DNA of 64,000 nt, taken from contig NZ_CP151726.1 in NCBI RefSeq assembly GCF_038443385.1, forward strand, positions 4,092,001 to 4,156,000, in the 5' to 3' direction. Positions 9,567-17,556 of this stretch are shown here, piece after piece. The position numbers were made by a program, and so were the translations under genes. Below the pieces are notes generated by a model. The model had not been told where the DNA came from, did not search any database, and saw only the letters and a program-made list of their open reading frames with translations. This DNA is from Stieleria varia (lineage in GTDB: Bacteria > Planctomycetota > Planctomycetia > Pirellulales > Pirellulaceae). Position 1 is the stretch's first letter, and each line of letters starts with the position of its first letter.

Positions 9567-10583
9567 ATGAACAATAGCTTGATTTGGATGGTGCGTGCGG
9601 GACGCGGAGCAGCCTACATCGACGACTTCGTGGAAGGCGACTACGTTGCGATCGGCTGGGACATTCCTGATGACTTTGGGCAGTCGCCCGATAAAGCGGA
9701 CATTGAAGGCCGGCTGAAGGAAATCTATGCCGGCGAGTCTGATGGCACGGTGGCGATGTGGGCATCTCAAATTGTTCGCTATTTCAATGAGCTGCAAGTG
9801 GGTGATCGCGTTGCGACCTACGACCCCAACAACCGCTTGTATTACATCGGCGAGATCCTATCCGAAGTAACAGCCCAAGAACATCACCTGAAATGGAGAC
9901 GTGATGTCAAGTGGAAGGACCAAGTTTCTCGCGACGCATTGAAATCATCCACTCGGAATTCGCTCGGCGCTATCTCGACACTGTTTGCGATTCGCGATGA
10001 AGCGGTATCAGATCTTGACGCCAATAAGGTTCCGTTGGGATCCGATCCTGCCGCAACGGAGGTGACCGAGAAAACGGCGGACGCTCTCAAACCCGAACGG
10101 AACTCCAGGGAGCTCTTTGAAGAAGGGGTGACTAAATCCGCTGAGTACATTGAAGATCGCATTTCGGCTCTCAACTGGGAAGAATTGCAGGATTTGGTCG
10201 CTGAGATTTTGCGTGCGATGGGTTACCGCACGCGTACGTCTCCACGCGGTGCCGATCGGGGAATTGATATCTTTGCGTCGCCGGACGGGTTGGGTTTGGA
10301 AGAGCCGAGGATTTTTGTCGAGGTCAAGCATCGACGGGGAACTCAGATGGGCTCCCAGGACATCCGCTCATTCTTGGGTGGACGTCAGCAAGGCGATCGC
10401 TGTTTGTACGTTAGCACTGGCGGATTTACCAAAGACGCGAAGTACGAGGCTGAGCGGTCGACGATTCCAATCACGCTCATTACGCTTCCGCAGTTGCGTG
10501 AGTTACTGGTTGAGCATTACGACAAGATGGGGCCGACTGGTACGGCACTGGTCCCGCTAGAAAGAATTTACTGGCCTGCTTGA
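9567..10583 (+). CDS. Mrr-like restriction endonuclease
   Basis: The 338-residue protein has a C-terminal Mrr-type nuclease domain: WEELQDLVAEILRAMGYRTR leads to the active site with D234 in RGIDI and E252, K254 in VEVKHRRG, then DIRSFLGG and LYVSTGGFTKDA. This is the PD-(D/E)XK arrangement of type IV enzymes that cut modified DNA. The N-terminal 100 residues (SLIWMVRAGRGAAYIDDF, GDYVAIGWDI, VGDRVATYD) look like a PUA/EVE-type or related reader domain seen in other Mrr relatives; this part is less certain. It starts 16 bp after hsdR with a purine-rich ribosome-binding site, so it may be part of the operon. Confidence 0.88.
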   Translation: MNNSLIWMVRAGRGAAYIDDFVEGDYVAIGWDIPDDFGQSPDKADIEGRLKEIYAGESDGTVAMWASQIVRYFNELQVGDRVATYDPNNRLYYIGEILSEVTAQEHHLKWRRDVKWKDQVSRDALKSSTRNSLGAISTLFAIRDEAVSDLDANKVPLGSDPAATEVTEKTADALKPERNSRELFEEGVTKSAEYIEDRISALNWEELQDLVAEILRAMGYRTRTSPRGADRGIDIFASPDGLGLEEPRIFVEVKHRRGTQMGSQDIRSFLGGRQQGDRCLYVSTGGFTKDAKYEAERSTIPITLITLPQLRELLVEHYDKMGPTGTALVPLERIYWPA

Positions 10584-10594
10584 GAGACAAGTGA

Positions 10595-11410
10595 ATGAAG
10601 CTGCAATCGAACATCCCGCTGGCAAATATCTACAAGAGAGAAGAAGAGTTCAGTGCCGACTTGGCGAGTAATCTTTCTGCCTTGAAAGTGGGGGCATTTG
10701 AGGATGCCGAGGTGGAAGCTCGTGTTGGAACGCGTCGAGCTGATATTGTGGCAACCGGAGATAGCGGTGCGTTGGTCGTTGAAAACCAATTCGGACGTGC
10801 AGATTGGGACCATTGGGGGAGACTTGAAGCGTATGCCCGACTGCGTGAAGCACGAATTGCCGTACTCGTTGCAGAGTCGTTTGAAGAGTTGATGATCGTA
10901 ACGTGTGATTTGCGAAACGAAGACAGTGAAATTGATTGGTATCTGATCCAGGCAATGGCAAATACCCACCAAGAGTTGTCGTTTCACCACGTCGCGTTTC
11001 CTGCAATTGACATTCAGACAGAAAGGGCGGGAAATGAGTTCAGTGAATTCTGGCAACCCATTCGTTCTGCTGGCTTGTTTGCAGGAAAGCCTGTGCCGAT
11101 TCGCGATGAGGGCTGGATCAACAAGAGCATTCGTGGAATTGACATGAATTTGCGACTGAACAATCGTTCTTGTACTGTCGTTCTCTATATTAAGGGGCCT
11201 GACCGCACCGATCGGCAGAGAGCTGTTGCAGCACTTTTTGAATCGTTTCCGATCAATTTTGTGGTCCAAGAATCCTCGAAGTCGATCAGCATGGCGTTCC
11301 CGGTGTTGGAAAAAGGAAAGCTAGACCATGATGATTGGCCTGAAATCCGAGAACGGTTGGTTGTGGTCGGTACCGAAGTGTACCGAATCCTTGAACGATC
11401 AGGGGTGTAG
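10595..11410 (+). CDS. PD-(D/E)XK nuclease-like protein with E-x-Q motif
   Basis: The 271-residue protein has a nuclease-like N-terminal half: RADIVATG with D50, then LVVENQFGRADWDHWGRL with E63 and Q65, followed by EAYARLREARIAVLVA. This ENQ ... DHxHxGxLxxYA pattern resembles proteins with the DUF4268 type of C-terminus, in which glutamine takes the place of the usual active-site lysine. The C-terminal half (GIDMNLRLNNRSCTVVLYIK, ALFESFPINFVVQ) is consistent with a DUF4268-like domain. It starts 11 bp after the Mrr-like gene. It may act in restriction or repair; whether it cuts DNA is not known from sequence alone. Confidence 0.65.
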   Translation: MKLQSNIPLANIYKREEEFSADLASNLSALKVGAFEDAEVEARVGTRRADIVATGDSGALVVENQFGRADWDHWGRLEAYARLREARIAVLVAESFEELMIVTCDLRNEDSEIDWYLIQAMANTHQELSFHHVAFPAIDIQTERAGNEFSEFWQPIRSAGLFAGKPVPIRDEGWINKSIRGIDMNLRLNNRSCTVVLYIKGPDRTDRQRAVAALFESFPINFVVQESSKSISMAFPVLEKGKLDHDDWPEIRERLVVVGTEVYRILERSGV

Positions 11411-11553
11411 TGAGTTCCGATTCGACTCTTAACGCGGGATTCGTTTAATCTTTGCCTCTGTCAAAGCACGGCATTTTTTCTACTTAGTCCACTGGAGAAA
11501 ACAACGTCACCGCTTCATGCCTCGCGGTGCTTCATTCGCGTTCGATTGGTCGG

Positions 11554-12002
11554 ATGGAGAGATTGTTCGGTGCGTTGCGGGAACAGTCGGAGATAGAGTT
11601 GATTCGCTTTGAAAACCAGCCATCCAAAGGCGCGGCTGGAGTTCCGGATGCGATCATTCAGAGCAGTTTAAGATTGCTAATCGAAACGAAGACTCAGCGC
11701 AACACGGTTCGCGGCGACCAGCTTGTCCGGCATCTAAAGAGGCTGGATCAATCTACTGAATCCAACCTTTTGCTTCTCGTGCTAACGCTTGACGATGTTC
11801 GCCCACGGGCATTGGACTCCGTGGAGGACGATCGGGTCGCCTGGGCTTCATTCACAATGCTGGATCAAGCAATCAACGAGCTTCTCGAGGACCCGAAGGA
11901 AGTTGTCTCGGAACGTGAAGTGTTTCTTTTGCGTGAGCTGCAGTCCATGCTTGAGGCCGAAGGGCTGACCGCGAGTTTGAATGACACAGTCATCGTTGCT
12001 GC
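11554..12002 (+). pseudogene. PD-(D/E)XK nuclease gene, 5' part, cut by IS66
   Basis: This is the first part of a nuclease-like gene broken by the IS66 element at 12003. Residues after the ATG at 11554 read MERLFGALREQ, then GVPDAIIQ with D32 and LLIETKTQ with E44 and K46, a clean PD-(D/E)XK site. The frame also stays open upstream, so GTG at 11527 is an alternative start. As it stands the frame ends at TAA 12004-12006 inside the insertion-sequence end. Removing the element and one copy of its 8-bp target duplication restores a continuous 271-codon frame with the 3' part at 14734-15100. The truncated protein keeps the catalytic residues but lacks its C-terminal half. Confidence 0.85.
11995..12002 (+). 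repeat. 8-bp target-site duplication, left copy
   Basis: GTTGCTGC directly precedes the GTAAGCGC end of the IS66 element and is repeated at 14726-14733. Eight-base duplications are typical of the IS66 family. Confidence 0.95.
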
Positions 12003-12047
12003 GTAAGCGCCCAACGGCACCATGTGCTGTCGGGGCGGGCGGAGGGT

Positions 12048-13805
12048 TTATTCTGACTCGGATTGGCTGAGGCGCCGATTGAGCCGGGCTCGGTCACGCC
12101 GGGCGTTGCGTTGCCGACGCTCTTCGGCGCGGTAGTGACGAACCGATTCTGGGTGTGACTTAGCCCACGCATCTGGACGCAAGCTCGCGTAGTCAGCGCT
12201 GCCGGATAACAGCGTATCGAGCACGTCTTTGATGTAGGCATAGACATCCAAGTCATTGCGGATCGCGCTGCTGCACAACGTCATTAAGTCCGCCGTGCGA
12301 TAACCAGCAGCTACGCTGCCAATGAACAGCCAGTTCTTGCGACCCAGCGCAACCTGTTTCATCAACTGTTCGCACTCGTTGTTGTCGATCGGGATCCGAC
12401 CATCCCCAAGGTACTTCACTAAGCCATCCCATTGATTTAGCAAGTAGCCCTTCGCTTCGCCGATCTTCTCTTTCGTTGACACCTTCGACATCTCGTTTTC
12501 CAAGTAGCTACGAAGCAGCGCCCACACCGGCGCAGCGTGCTCTTGGCGAAACGCAAATCGCGCGTCCCAGTCCATGTGGCGACATTGATCTTCCAAATCG
12601 TAAAGCCGATTGAAACACTTCAACAACGCGGTCGCATGCTCACGATGATTACCTAACGCATACTCCGCCTTGCGTCGCGCATGGGCAACGCATGCGGCAT
12701 GGACAACCAAGCCGTTGGAACGCATGTGAATCCCAGTGTTCGCGCCGTAGCAATCGCCAAGTAACGTGCCTTCGTAATCGCGATCAATCAAGAACACGTC
12801 TGGCCCGTCCCGATGTCGACTTACCGTGAAGTCAAACACGTTGATCGGAACACTCACCCCGCGATAGGCCCACATCTTGGCTCGAACACTCTTGGCGTTC
12901 TCCTCTTTGGCTTTCGCAATCACCTCCGCAGCCCTGCGGCTCTTGGGGTCGTCTTCGTCAATCTTGGGGATGTCTTTGGGAAGCAGTAACAACACGCCCG
13001 TGTCATCACTGCCGATGCAATGATCGGTGCGAACCAAATCGGCCAGATAGGCAGCAAACGGACGAATCAACTTCGCCGCTGCTTCTTGGATGTTCAATAA
13101 TGAACTGCGAGAAATCGTGATCCCGCAACCAGCAAACAGATCCTCTTGGCGATAAATCGGCAAGTGATAACTGAACTTCGCGGCTATGATTTCTGCGGCG
13201 AAGGAGGTGTCGTAGCGATCGCCAGCGATCAACGATTCGGGACGTGGCATCTGCATCACGCCTGCATCAGGTTCACCGCTGCGGACGTACTTGGGATAGA
13301 TCTTCTGCAAGATGTAAACGATTGGGCGACGATAGTGAGCCGTCTCGACGATGTCTTCGCCGATTCGCGTCAGGCCTTCCTTCTCTTCGTCGGACAAGTC
13401 GATCAGGACTTGCTTTCGCTCTAAGCTCTCGGGGAATCGCTCGTTACGTTTCCGCCGGCGTGGCTTGGGTTTTGATTTGCCAGTGTTGTTGTTTTCATCG
13501 CATGCTTGCTCGATACCTTCTCGCGCGTCAGCAGCTTGTTCGGGTGTGGCAAACTCAAACTTGAGCTGGTCGACATCGTCGAAGCGTTCGCTTTGGCGAC
13601 CAAACAGACGGCGGATCAGGGCTTCGAGCTGGTCGCGAGATTTACGAAGTTCATCACTGATCGCTTCGTTCTTTTTGATCAGCTTTTGCTTCTCGTCGCC
13701 CAGCTTGGCAACTTCTTCAAGTAACAGCTTGGCGTCACTTGCGAACTTCTCGTTCTGCTCGCGAAGGATGGCGTTTTGTCGCTCAAGTTGCTCGATTCGG
13801 TTCAT
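12048..13805 (-). CDS. tnpC: IS66 family transposase TnpC
   Basis: The 585-residue DDE transposase of the element. It opens MNRIEQLERQNAILREQNEK, a leucine-zipper-like coiled coil, then has the IS66 zinc-finger region and the catalytic core. Candidate DDE residues lie in HCIGSDDTGVLLLLP, LLGDCYGANTGIH and IPIDNNECEQLMK. The end RTADLMTLCSSAIRNDLDVY is the IS66 C-terminal domain. The frame stays open for 66 codons upstream of the chosen start, but the N-terminus at 13805 matches the family and the upstream residues do not. No disruption seen. Confidence 0.94.
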   Translation of the reverse strand: MNRIEQLERQNAILREQNEKFASDAKLLLEEVAKLGDEKQKLIKKNEAISDELRKSRDQLEALIRRLFGRQSERFDDVDQLKFEFATPEQAADAREGIEQACDENNNTGKSKPKPRRRKRNERFPESLERKQVLIDLSDEEKEGLTRIGEDIVETAHYRRPIVYILQKIYPKYVRSGEPDAGVMQMPRPESLIAGDRYDTSFAAEIIAAKFSYHLPIYRQEDLFAGCGITISRSSLLNIQEAAAKLIRPFAAYLADLVRTDHCIGSDDTGVLLLLPKDIPKIDEDDPKSRRAAEVIAKAKEENAKSVRAKMWAYRGVSVPINVFDFTVSRHRDGPDVFLIDRDYEGTLLGDCYGANTGIHMRSNGLVVHAACVAHARRKAEYALGNHREHATALLKCFNRLYDLEDQCRHMDWDARFAFRQEHAAPVWALLRSYLENEMSKVSTKEKIGEAKGYLLNQWDGLVKYLGDGRIPIDNNECEQLMKQVALGRKNWLFIGSVAAGYRTADLMTLCSSAIRNDLDVYAYIKDVLDTLLSGSADYASLRPDAWAKSHPESVRHYRAEERRQRNARRDRARLNRRLSQSESE

Positions 13806-13950
13806 GCAACCGAAGGTAACGATGTGGCGCAAAAGCGCAAGAGCAAACCGGCCAAAGCAACAAAAAAAGAGCAAGTTTTCTTGGCCCCAATCAGACCGTT
13901 TGAAAACTTGCTCTTGTGAGTGATGACGTCGGCTTTCGCGTCGGTGCGAA

Positions 13951-14298
13951 TTACGCGGCCTTGAATCGCTTGCGTCGCTTGGCGTTCTCGATGGAGATTC
14001 CACCGAGCAACATGGCTAGTTCCGCCGCGTCGATCTGAACGGTCGACTTGCCTTGGTCAGTGATCCGCTCAAACGTTCCTGACTCCAGTCGCTTGTACCA
14101 CAGTGCCAAGCCGTCGCGATCCCAGTAGAGTGCTTTGAGCTTGTCTTTGCTTCGGTTGATGAACAGGAAGAGGCTGCCGTCGTTGGGTTCCCGTTGCAAC
14201 GAATCTCGAACGATACCGGCCAGTCCGCAAAAGCTTTTTCGCATATCGGTGGGCTGAGAGAAGAGGAAGATGTCGGTGTTGGTTGGCAAAGCGATCAT
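13951..14298 (-). CDS. tnpB: IS66 accessory protein TnpB
   Basis: This 115-residue protein of the element reads FLFSQPTDMRKSFCGLAGIV, then LFLFINRSKDKLKALYWDRD and GLALWYKRLESGTFE, the standard IS66 Orf2/TnpB signature. TnpB is needed for IS66 transposition together with TnpA and TnpC, though its biochemical role is unclear. Its start overlaps the tnpA stop by 4 bp, so the two are translationally coupled. It appears intact. Confidence 0.93.
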   Translation of the reverse strand: MIALPTNTDIFLFSQPTDMRKSFCGLAGIVRDSLQREPNDGSLFLFINRSKDKLKALYWDRDGLALWYKRLESGTFERITDQGKSTVQIDAAELAMLLGGISIENAKRRKRFKAA

Positions 14299-14651
14299 GA
14301 CGTGTGCTCCTGCTGGGCAAGCGAGAGCGATCCGCTCATCTGAATTTTCTCGATAACGGCCAGCAGGACATCGATACGCTGTGCTGGGATTTCGATGACG
14401 GCACCGACGGCCAATCGAACTCGCAGGGGCACGTCGTCGTCGATTGATTCGCCGGGGAGAACTTCAACAGGCAGGAAAGTCTGCCGCTGTTGGTCGGCCG
14501 TTTGCGAGAGTTCTCGCCGCCATTTGTAAAACGATGCGGTCGAGATTTGCTGTGTGTCACAAAACCGAGCAATGCTCAATCCCGAGTGTGACTGGCGAGA
14601 GATCAATTCTCGCCAAGCCTGCCGCAGGGCAGGATCCGGTTTTCGCGTCAT
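14295..14651 (-). CDS. tnpA: IS66 accessory protein TnpA
   Basis: The 118-residue protein is the first gene of the IS66 operon. It has a helix-turn-helix-like region, WRELISRQSHSGLSIARFC followed by QQISTASFYKWRREL, as in the IS66 Orf1/IS3-type orfA families. It lies just inside the right end of the element; the end at 14725 is 74 bp upstream of its start codon, leaving room for the promoter. Confidence 0.92.
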   Translation of the reverse strand: MTRKPDPALRQAWRELISRQSHSGLSIARFCDTQQISTASFYKWRRELSQTADQQRQTFLPVEVLPGESIDDDVPLRVRLAVGAVIEIPAQRIDVLLAVIEKIQMSGSLSLAQQEHTS

Positions 14652-14725
14652 GGTGGACTCCGTGTAGGCGGGGCAAAACCCGCCAAACTAAACCGGCAGT
14701 CAAGATGAAACCTACGTGCGCTTAC

Positions 14726-14733
14726 GTTGCTGC
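14726..14733 (+). repeat. 8-bp target-site duplication, right copy
   Basis: GTTGCTGC follows the right end of the IS66 element and equals the copy at 11995-12002. Confidence 0.95.
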
Positions 14734-15100
14734 CCGAAATAAGTGGCCAGAGTACGAGAAACTGCACGCATACGTTTGCCAACCCAACCGTTCATTTCAG
14801 CTGGTGAGTCGGATGGTTTTTTATTCCAAAGGTGTCATCTATCCGTTGGTCCCGAAGGTCATCGCTTCTTACGACGACGTGGTCATGACAAAAGGCTCTG
14901 CTCAAACGCCGTTGGGTGAGTTGGTCAATCGGTTGATTGATGAAGAATACCGACCTGAAGGTGAACGATTGAAGGTCTTGCTACTTTCAGCGTCAGACTC
15001 ACCCGACACTCTCGTTTTGGATAATCCGATACCGAACGACAAAAGATCGAAAACGGGCAAGCCGACCGCGTTTACGATGGGCCTGGAGATGGCAGTCTAA
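14734..15100 (+). pseudogene. PD-(D/E)XK nuclease gene, 3' part, beyond IS66
   Basis: After the right target duplication the frame continues from the 5' part: ARNKWPEYEKLHAYVCQ, then SRMVFYSKGVIYPLVPKVI, PLGELVNRLIDEEY and LKVLLLSASDSPDTL, ending GLEMAV at TAA 15098. The join across the duplication is in frame. This half looks like a mixed alpha/beta partner domain with no motif that could be named. Without its own start region it is probably not translated in native form. An IS21 fragment begins directly after the stop codon. Confidence 0.85.
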
Positions 15101-15439
15101 AATGGAGCCACCGTGGCAGCCGAAAACGGAGCCAGGTGGTTTGATGGGGGGAGTGACTTGGGGGTGCCGGTGCGGTGAGCTATTCCGCCGGGGAAAACAG
15201 CTCAACTCGCACCGGAGGATCCAAGGGTGCTCAGCATGGAACAGCATGAACTCATTCGACGAATGGTCTTGGTCGATGGCCTCTCGCAGCGGGACGTCGC
15301 CCGCCGACTGGGCCACTCGCGAAACTCAGTCGCCAAGGCACTTCAGTCCGCCGCCCCGGAAGGCTACTCCCGAGATGCGGCTCGCAAACGACCGAAACTC
15401 GATCCCTTCGTGCCTCAGGGGCGAGGGGAGCCAGTATGA
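15101..15439 (+). pseudogene. IS21-family istA 5' fragment
   Basis: From ATG 15236 (or GTG 15227) the frame reads MEQHELIRRMVLVDGLSQRD, then VARRLGHSRNSVAKAL and RKRPKLDPFVP, the N-terminal helix-turn-helix of IS21 IstA transposases. It stops after about 65 residues; the integrase core and istB are missing. The preceding 125 bp contain an imperfect hairpin (arms near 15164-15180 and 15202-15218) and repeated GGAGCCA motifs, which suits an IS21 left end. The fragment begins right at the stop codon of the broken nuclease gene, so the right side of the defence island has been eroded by at least two elements. Confidence 0.75.
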
Positions 15440-15718
15440 AATTGAGGGGCGTCACGTTTGTGCCGTTTTTAGTCGGAACGGCCTCTGATTCTGTAAGCCG
15501 TTTTGGGGTCAGGGGTTGGGAAAGAGAGGTCTCTTTCACACATCACGATCGGCGTCACGTTCGCGGAGGTCCTTGAATTGAGGTCGCCACAATGCGGCTG
15601 CTGCCGAAAATGAATCGATCCCGCTTGATAGATTCGCCAGTCACGCGTAGCTTTCTTGGCTTCGCCGTCTCCGAACCCATTTGTCTAAGATCCCCCGATT
15701 GAATGGCTTTATGTTTGT
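15440..15718. other. Intergenic, no gene seen
   Basis: About 280 bp between the IS21 fragment and the LssY_C gene. No frame with family resemblance and no clear palindrome were found. It must hold the promoter of the gene at 15719, but no box was assigned. Confidence 0.4.
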
Positions 15719-16438
15719 ATGAGTCATGCTAAGCAACGTTTTCTGCTGCGTCTTTTTGCAGTGACGCTCCTCTTTTGGGTGGTGATTGCCTATCTGATCC
15801 TGCCCTTGGTTTGGGATGTGGCAGAACGTGATTTCGACGTCCTACAAGAAAGCCCTCGAGTCACTCAGACGGAGGACCATCATCCTGGTGATCCCCTGAA
15901 CGTCGCCATTGAAGGTTCCATGGACCAGCTGAAGGGAATCATGACGGCTGCCGGCTGGAATGTAGCGGTTCCCTTGGGTTTGAAAAGTGATGTCGAGATT
16001 GTCGTCGACAGCGTTCTAGATCGTCCTGACGCCGACGCGCCGGTGAGTCGATTGTTTTTATTTGAACGGCAAGAAGACATTGCGTTCGAGCAAACTGTCG
16101 CAAACAGTCCGCGACACCGACATCATGTTCGGTTTTGGAAGATGCCTCAAACAAGCGACACGAATCGCGACATTTGGATCGGGTCAGCAGCCTATGACGA
16201 ACGAGTCGGCTTCAGTCACACGACGGGAGAAATAACTCACGTGACTGCGCCAGCGATTGACGATGAACGTGATTACCTCTTCGACTGCCTTGCAAAAACT
16301 GAATTGCTCAACGAGCGAATTGAGATCCCCAATTTTCATACGCAACGATCTGGAAAAAACGGAGGCGGTGATCCTTGGCACACCGACGGGACGCTGTATA
16401 TCGGAACAATCGATTCTGAGAAAATCGGTGAAAGATAG
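15719..16438 (+). CDS. Membrane-anchored LssY_C-domain protein
   Basis: The 239-residue protein has one N-terminal membrane segment (LFAVTLLFWVVIAYLILPLV, residues about 12-31) and then an LssY C-terminal-type domain: GDPLNVAIEGSMDQLKGIM, TAAGWNVAVPLGLKS, RPDADAPVSRLFLFERQED, SPRHRHHVRFWKMP and VGFSHTTGEITHV. In larger LssY proteins this domain follows a PAP2 phosphatase; here it stands alone behind one helix, so it probably faces the periplasm. Its activity is not known. The gene stands alone, bordered by mobile-element debris on both sides. Confidence 0.8.
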   Translation: MSHAKQRFLLRLFAVTLLFWVVIAYLILPLVWDVAERDFDVLQESPRVTQTEDHHPGDPLNVAIEGSMDQLKGIMTAAGWNVAVPLGLKSDVEIVVDSVLDRPDADAPVSRLFLFERQEDIAFEQTVANSPRHRHHVRFWKMPQTSDTNRDIWIGSAAYDERVGFSHTTGEITHVTAPAIDDERDYLFDCLAKTELLNERIEIPNFHTQRSGKNGGGDPWHTDGTLYIGTIDSEKIGER

Positions 16439-17556
16439 CGTCGTGCCGAATTCAAACGCAGTCGAACCAGCAAAACGTTGCGCTCGTCATGCCTGTCAGA
16501 GAGCGAAATTGTCCCGCAGTGACATTCTCTCTCTCCCTGTTAATGCTCTTTAGAAATTTGAAAAAAACTAGCTTCGGTTAACAGCGAATCGATCAATCGC
16601 TTTCGTTTCTGGTTCGTATCAGTCCGCTTTGAACGAGACGAAAATCGCATCAGATCATGATTTCAGATCGTAAAACGGCTGTGAAATCCCGGGACTCTCT
16701 CCGAATCCGTTTTGTACGGGGAGGTGGCGTAGATCGCCTATTTACTTCTTGTGAAGTCAGCTTGCTCTGTACGGCATTTGTCCGTACATCAGATCTGTAA
16801 GACAATCCGAATTCTGAAGCTGGCGATGGAAACCAAATCCGCCCGCATTGAGACACACCTCTCGGCAGAGCAGGGCCGTTCAGTCCAGCAGTTCAAAGTA
16901 TCGATCAAGTGAGGACCACAGGAATCCCTTGTCGCTGCAGCGTTTGCCGGATCGACTTGGTGCGGGACCGGTCTCGCCGTCCGCTTCGTCGTTTTCCACA
17001 TGTGACCGTCTCCGAACAAAAAGCACTTTCTGACGGCGCGAGCGATCACGTGTGCGAAGGCAGCTTCGTTGGATCGAAGACCTCCGTGCGAGCGAGCCGT
17101 ATCATGGAGTGTGCCCCCAAAGCGATGAGCCCCAGGTGAGACTTTTTTTGTCACTTGAGGTGGCACCGTCAACGCTCTCGGTAGAGTGCTGTGTCTCCAC
17201 CTGTCCAAGAGTCCCACCACCAATGGAGAGGTCGTGCAGTTTTCAGTTTGTTGCTTGACAGCCACAAACGTCACCGTCCCGACGCAGTTGGGAGGGTTGG
17301 AAATCGAGTTTTAGCGAGATTTCCGGGGAGGGCTGTCTGCGCGTATCCAGTCGTACTCGCCCCTTCCCTCACATTGCTTTGCTTGTTCGACCCTTCCCAA
17401 AGTTTCTTTGGAGAGGGTGAAGTCTCCGTAAAGGTGTCATTTTTCAACAACTTGAAAAACTGCACGACCTCTGGAGAAATGGGGAGCAAATGGCATTTCA
17501 TTGTTTCCGCCAAGGACGCAGTGTCACTGAGGCTTGAATTCAACGTCATTGCAAGG
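16439..17556. other. Long intergenic stretch with transposase debris
   Basis: No gene is supported here. 16440-16870 has no recognisable content apart from a short inverted repeat (TGTACGG at 16768, CCGTACA at 16782). 16870-17210 is a deleted REP-transposase copy, listed separately. 17270-17440 contains degenerate GGGAGGGT / ACCCTTCCC palindromic repeats like the one embedded in the gene at 22177. The few short open frames have no family resemblance and follow the frame of the transposase debris. Confidence 0.55.
16870..17210 (-). pseudogene. Internally deleted REP-associated transposase copy
   Basis: The plus-strand text from about 16870 follows that of the intact transposase region from about 38733 (shared text such as CCACAGGAATCCCTTGTCGC), then jumps near 16997 from a point matching about 38860 to one matching 39466, and continues to the element's right end with the AGTGCTGTGTC motif. 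It therefore keeps both parts of the gene but lacks roughly 600 bp of the middle, including the histidine and tyrosine active-site motifs. In the minus frame it reads EAAFAHVIARAVRKCFLFGD joined to WKTTKRTARPVPHQV. It is non-functional as an enzyme. Confidence 0.8.

Larger units (their letters stand above)
12003..14725 (-). mobile_element. Complete IS66-family insertion sequence
   Basis: A 2723-bp element with ends GTAAGCGC (12003-12010) and its inverse GCGCTTAC (14718-14725), flanked by GTTGCTGC on both sides. It carries the three IS66 genes tnpA, tnpB and tnpC, all on the minus strand and all open. Ends, gene order and duplication size fit IS66. The exact target duplication and intact genes suggest a recent insertion. 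It splits a nuclease gene of the defence island. Confidence 0.95.

Noticed and set aside
13806..14003. N-terminal extension of the IS66 transposase
   Set aside because: The extra 66 residues have no resemblance to the family; the usual start motif begins at 13805.
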